A stretch of DNA of 38,355 bases from assembly GCF_020736845.1 (NCBI RefSeq), contig NZ_JAFFQR010000009.1, forward strand, positions 1-38,355, given 5' to 3'. Below are positions 36,193-38,355 of this stretch, in pieces. The DNA is from Paenibacillus farraposensis. GTDB taxonomy: Bacteria; Bacillota; Bacilli; Paenibacillales; Paenibacillaceae. A program made the translations under genes and the position numbers. Numbering within the stretch: position 1 is the first letter of the stretch; each line of letters starts with the position of its first letter. The notes below the pieces were generated by a model. It searched no databases. It was not told the origin of the DNA and worked only from the letters and a program-made list of their open reading frames with translations.

Positions 36193-36237
36193 ACAAACGC
36201 TTTAAGCCCTATCTTTTTTTTAAAAGGCACCGTTTGT
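36193..36237 (-). promoter_or_regulatory. Structured 5' leader of the htrA-like gene
   Basis: Within the predicted 140-nt untranslated leader, ACAAACG and CGTTTGT arms (36231-36237 and 36193-36199) enclose an inner GCC/GGC pairing and an A-rich loop. It matches no riboswitch I know. It may be an mRNA stabiliser or a thermosensor-like element, which is speculation. Confidence 0.35.
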
Positions 36238-36265
36238 CACTTACCTCTCCTCATACCCTATTTAT

Positions 36266-36294
36266 ATTATAAAATTACCAAATCCTTATATCAA
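36266..36294 (-). promoter_or_regulatory. Sigma-A promoter of the htrA-like operon
   Basis: Minus strand TTGATA (36289-36294), 17-nt spacer, TATAAT (36266-36271). Start near 36259. It is one of the best promoters in the window. Confidence 0.8.
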
Positions 36295-36307
36295 AAAAAT
36301 AAGCAAA

Positions 36308-36324
36308 AACGATAAATAATCGTT
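36308..36324. repeat. Inverted repeat AACGAT-N5-ATCGTT, possible operator
   Basis: A perfect 6-bp inverted repeat with a 5-nt AT spacer, lying just upstream of the htrA promoter and about 140 nt upstream of the reductase gene. It could be an operator for either divergent gene. The plus-strand promoter of the reductase is not clear; TTGTAT near 36392 with TAATTC downstream is a weak candidate. Confidence 0.35.
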
Positions 36325-36464
36325 ATACCATTTGGGGCATTCCTTCGTTTACGGGTGTAACCCAATTATGGTACCATCACATTATATCTTAGTTGTATTG
36401 TCGGAAATAAAATGTAATTCTGAACCCTCAGTTTTAAACAAAACGTATGAAGGAGGCTAAGCGG

Positions 36465-38090
36465 ATGGCCTATGAACCAATCTGGACCGCTCATCCTGAC
36501 AAACTAAATAAATTTGAGCTGGTCAAACTGGAGAAAGACGGTCTCGATGTTATACGTACCATTATCGAAAAATATGCGAACGAAGGCTATGACTCGATCA
36601 CTGTGGACGATATGGACCGATTTAAATGGGCTGGTGTGTATCAGCAAAAACCCAAGGACGGTCATTTCATGATGCGTGTCCGCATCAACACAGGTATTAT
36701 GACTTCGGCACAAGCACATGCACTGGCGGACATATCCACACTGTACGGGAGAGGGCTTGTGGATGTCACCACTCGTCAGGCCATTCAGTTTCACTGGCTG
36801 ACGATTGAAAGCTTGCCCGATATTTTCGAGCGGCTGGAAAAAGTCGGTTTGTATTCCTTTGAAGCCTGCGGGGACTGCCCGCGTACCATTGTCGGCAACC
36901 CACTGGCTGGCATTGATCCGAATGAATTGGTCGATACCCGAGAGATTGTGGATGAAGTAAACCGTTTTTTCTTGTTGAATCGTGACTTCTCCAATCTGCC
37001 GCGCAAATACAAAATGTCCATTTCCGGCAATACGTACAACAACGCGCAGGCTGAAATCAACGACTTGTCTTTTACGCCGGCTACCAAGATCATCGACGGA
37101 AAAGAGGTGCTCGGCTTCCACGCAATGGTCGGCGGAGGTTTGTCCGCCAAACCACAGCTGGCACAGTCACTGGATCTGTTTGTCCGCCCTGAGGAAGTAC
37201 TAAAGGTGGCTATTGCCGTCACAACCATTTTCCGTGACTATGGCTACCGGGAAAAACGGCACCATGCTCGCCTGAAATTCCTCGTTGCTGATTGGGGCCC
37301 GGAAAAGTTTTTGGCTAAACTCACCGAGTATATCGGCGAAATGCCAAAACGGGGCGAGGACAAAACGGTCGGCTGGCAGGCCGCTTATTTTGACGGTGTA
37401 CATCCGCAAGCCCAGGAAGGCCTGAACTATGTCGGGCTGAATGTGCCTGTCGGCCGGCTGAACGCTGACGAGCTGCATGAACTGGCCGAACTGGCTGACC
37501 GCTATGGCGATGGACATATTCGTACCACGATGTCGCAAAATATATTGCTGAGTGGCGTGCCAGACGACCAGGTCAGTCAATTATTGAAGGCTCCCGTATT
37601 GCAGCGTCTGACACCACAGCCCAAGCATTTTATGAGCCGCACCGTATCGTGCACAGGGAATGAATTCTGCAATCTGGCCATTGTGGAAACCAAAAAGCGG
37701 GCGGTTGATGTGGCTGAGTACCTGGACCAGCATATAGATTTGGATGAAAAAGTGCGTATTCATTTTATCGGCTGCCCAAATTCCTGCGGCCAAAAGCATA
37801 TTGCCGATATCGGCCTGCAGGGATCGCTCCTTAAGACACCCGAAGGCATGGTCGACGCTTTCGACATCGCCGTCGGCGGAGCACTCGGCTCAGGCTCCCA
37901 ATTTAACAAAGCGCTCAAGGGCCGTGTACGCGGCGATCAGGTTGGGCCTGTCCTGGCAGAGCTCATTCTGTTCTACAAGGAAAACCGCATCTCTGGTGAA
38001 AGCTTTTACGCGTATGTACAACGGGTAGGTATTCCGGCCTTCCAGGAAAAGTTAACTGCCATTTTACAGTCCAGCATCGTTGCATCCTAG
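36465..38090 (+). CDS. Siroheme/4Fe-4S nitrite or sulfite reductase (ferredoxin-type, NirA/Sir)
   Basis: Six-electron assimilatory reductase of nitrite or sulfite. The start at 36465 (541 aa) has AAGGAGG exactly 8 nt upstream; the ATG six codons earlier overlaps that site. The protein shows the twofold parachute layout of the family: HFMMRVRINTGIMTSAQAHALADIS and TTRQAIQFHW in the first half, DGHIRTTMSQNILLSGV in the second. The 4Fe-4S/siroheme cysteines are Cys396, Cys402, Cys437 and Cys441 (C-x5-C and CPNSC). Sequence alone does not settle nitrite versus sulfite. It is a single gene closed by a strong terminator, and no flavoprotein or siroheme-synthesis gene lies nearby. Confidence 0.9.
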   Translation: MAYEPIWTAHPDKLNKFELVKLEKDGLDVIRTIIEKYANEGYDSITVDDMDRFKWAGVYQQKPKDGHFMMRVRINTGIMTSAQAHALADISTLYGRGLVDVTTRQAIQFHWLTIESLPDIFERLEKVGLYSFEACGDCPRTIVGNPLAGIDPNELVDTREIVDEVNRFFLLNRDFSNLPRKYKMSISGNTYNNAQAEINDLSFTPATKIIDGKEVLGFHAMVGGGLSAKPQLAQSLDLFVRPEEVLKVAIAVTTIFRDYGYREKRHHARLKFLVADWGPEKFLAKLTEYIGEMPKRGEDKTVGWQAAYFDGVHPQAQEGLNYVGLNVPVGRLNADELHELAELADRYGDGHIRTTMSQNILLSGVPDDQVSQLLKAPVLQRLTPQPKHFMSRTVSCTGNEFCNLAIVETKKRAVDVAEYLDQHIDLDEKVRIHFIGCPNSCGQKHIADIGLQGSLLKTPEGMVDAFDIAVGGALGSGSQFNKALKGRVRGDQVGPVLAELILFYKENRISGESFYAYVQRVGIPAFQEKLTAILQSSIVAS

Positions 38091-38106
38091 TTATATCATC
38101 CAACCT

Positions 38107-38148
38107 GCCTGTTTGTATTTCGTATACAAGCAGGCTGATTTTTTTTGC
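38107..38148 (+). terminator. Terminator of the nitrite/sulfite reductase gene
   Basis: GCCTG-TTTGTAT pairs with ATACAAG-CAGGC (12 pairs, one G-U) around a 5-nt loop, followed by a run of eight T. Confidence 0.88.
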
Positions 38149-38184
38149 CCTGCAGCCATATAAGGATGGCATTCTGCGATCTAC

Positions 38185-38212
38185 AAAAAAGACACCGAGT
38201 TACTCCGGTGTC
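38185..38212 (-). terminator. Terminator overlapping the stop of the rightmost gene
   Basis: On the minus strand GACACCG and CGGTGTC form a 7-bp stem with an 8-nt loop, followed by TTTTTT. The stop codon (38200-38202) lies in the loop, so the gene's last codons are part of the hairpin. Confidence 0.85.
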
Positions 38213-38355
38213 AATATCTTCGCAAAATCGAGCACGGTCGGTTTCCGGGCGCCTGAGGTAGCTGTTACCACCGCGTAGCCTGATGGTATTTTATATACCA
38301 TGCCTGTATCATATCGGATGCCAAAGGAATTGTCTTCCTTATAATGAGTCGTGGT
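38200..38355 (-). CDS. 3' end of an unidentified gene (51 codons visible)
   Basis: A minus-strand frame open from the right edge to a TAA at 38200-38202. It encodes 51 residues including SFGIRYDTGMVYKIPSG, YAVVTATSG and a final LDFAKILTPE. It is supported as real by the long open frame, the terminator embedded at its end, and convergence with the reductase gene. I do not recognise the family from this fragment. Confidence 0.65.
   Translation of the reverse strand, partial: TTTHYKEDNSFGIRYDTGMVYKIPSGYAVVTATSGARKPTVLDFAKILTPE

Overview
The window looks like chromosomal DNA from a Gram-positive, moderate-GC member of the Bacillales, most likely Paenibacillus of the P. polymyxa group. The reasons are a pcrB-pcrA-ligA operon next to a ribosomal RNA operon, purine-rich Shine-Dalgarno sites with several TTG/GTG starts, a Paenibacillus-style secreted HtrA/stalk-domain pair, and a locus resembling the S-layer or secondary-cell-wall glycan clusters of this genus. 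The species name is an inference.

Layout. (1) 1-420: the 5' end of a 16S rRNA gene read leftward, with its leader hairpins and a strong promoter. (2) 421-5581: pcrB, pcrA and ligA (heptaprenylglyceryl-phosphate synthase, DNA helicase, NAD-dependent DNA ligase). The ligase has unusual motif variants. (3) 5808-29696: a surface-glycan locus of about 24 kb. It holds an initiating polyprenyl sugar phosphotransferase, two GT2 enzymes, the complete dTDP-L-rhamnose pathway (rmlC-rmlB-rmlD plus a separate short rmlA), a GT-C-like membrane protein, a GT-B enzyme, a 1280-residue multidomain transferase (TagB/TagF-like domain, coiled coil, two GT2 domains), a TagD-like cytidylyltransferase, an AsnB-like amidotransferase, an ABC exporter (Wzm/Wzt) with a C-terminal glycan-recognition domain, an O-antigen-ligase-like protein with a TPR-like tail, galU, and a GtrB/GtrA pair. 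Inside this locus, between two GT genes, lies an overlooked 27-codon holin-like toxin gene (8488-8571) with a probable antisense RNA: a type I toxin-antitoxin candidate. (4) 29840-32350: a U32-family protein of the rRNA/tRNA hydroxylase kind. (5) 32907-36118: a secreted HtrA-like protease followed by a secreted stalk/copper-amine-oxidase-N-domain protein with three PsbP-like repeats. (6) 36465-38090: a siroheme/4Fe-4S nitrite or sulfite reductase. (7) 38200-38355: the 3' end of an unidentified gene entering from the right.

How the glycan genes may work together (inference from families): the polyprenyl sugar phosphotransferase loads the first sugar on undecaprenyl phosphate. RmlA/B/C/D supply dTDP-rhamnose, GalU supplies UDP-glucose and TagD supplies CDP-glycerol. 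The GT2/GT-B enzymes and the giant fused transferase extend the chain and may add glycerol phosphate. AsnB may amidate an acidic sugar. Wzm/Wzt exports the lipid-linked chain, and the ligase-like protein may transfer it to an S-layer protein or the wall. GtrB, GtrA and the GT-C protein form a plausible extracytoplasmic side-branch glycosylation set. The core of the locus (about 12.4-24.4 kb) is visibly richer in A+T than its flanks, which fits horizontal exchange of surface-glycan genes.
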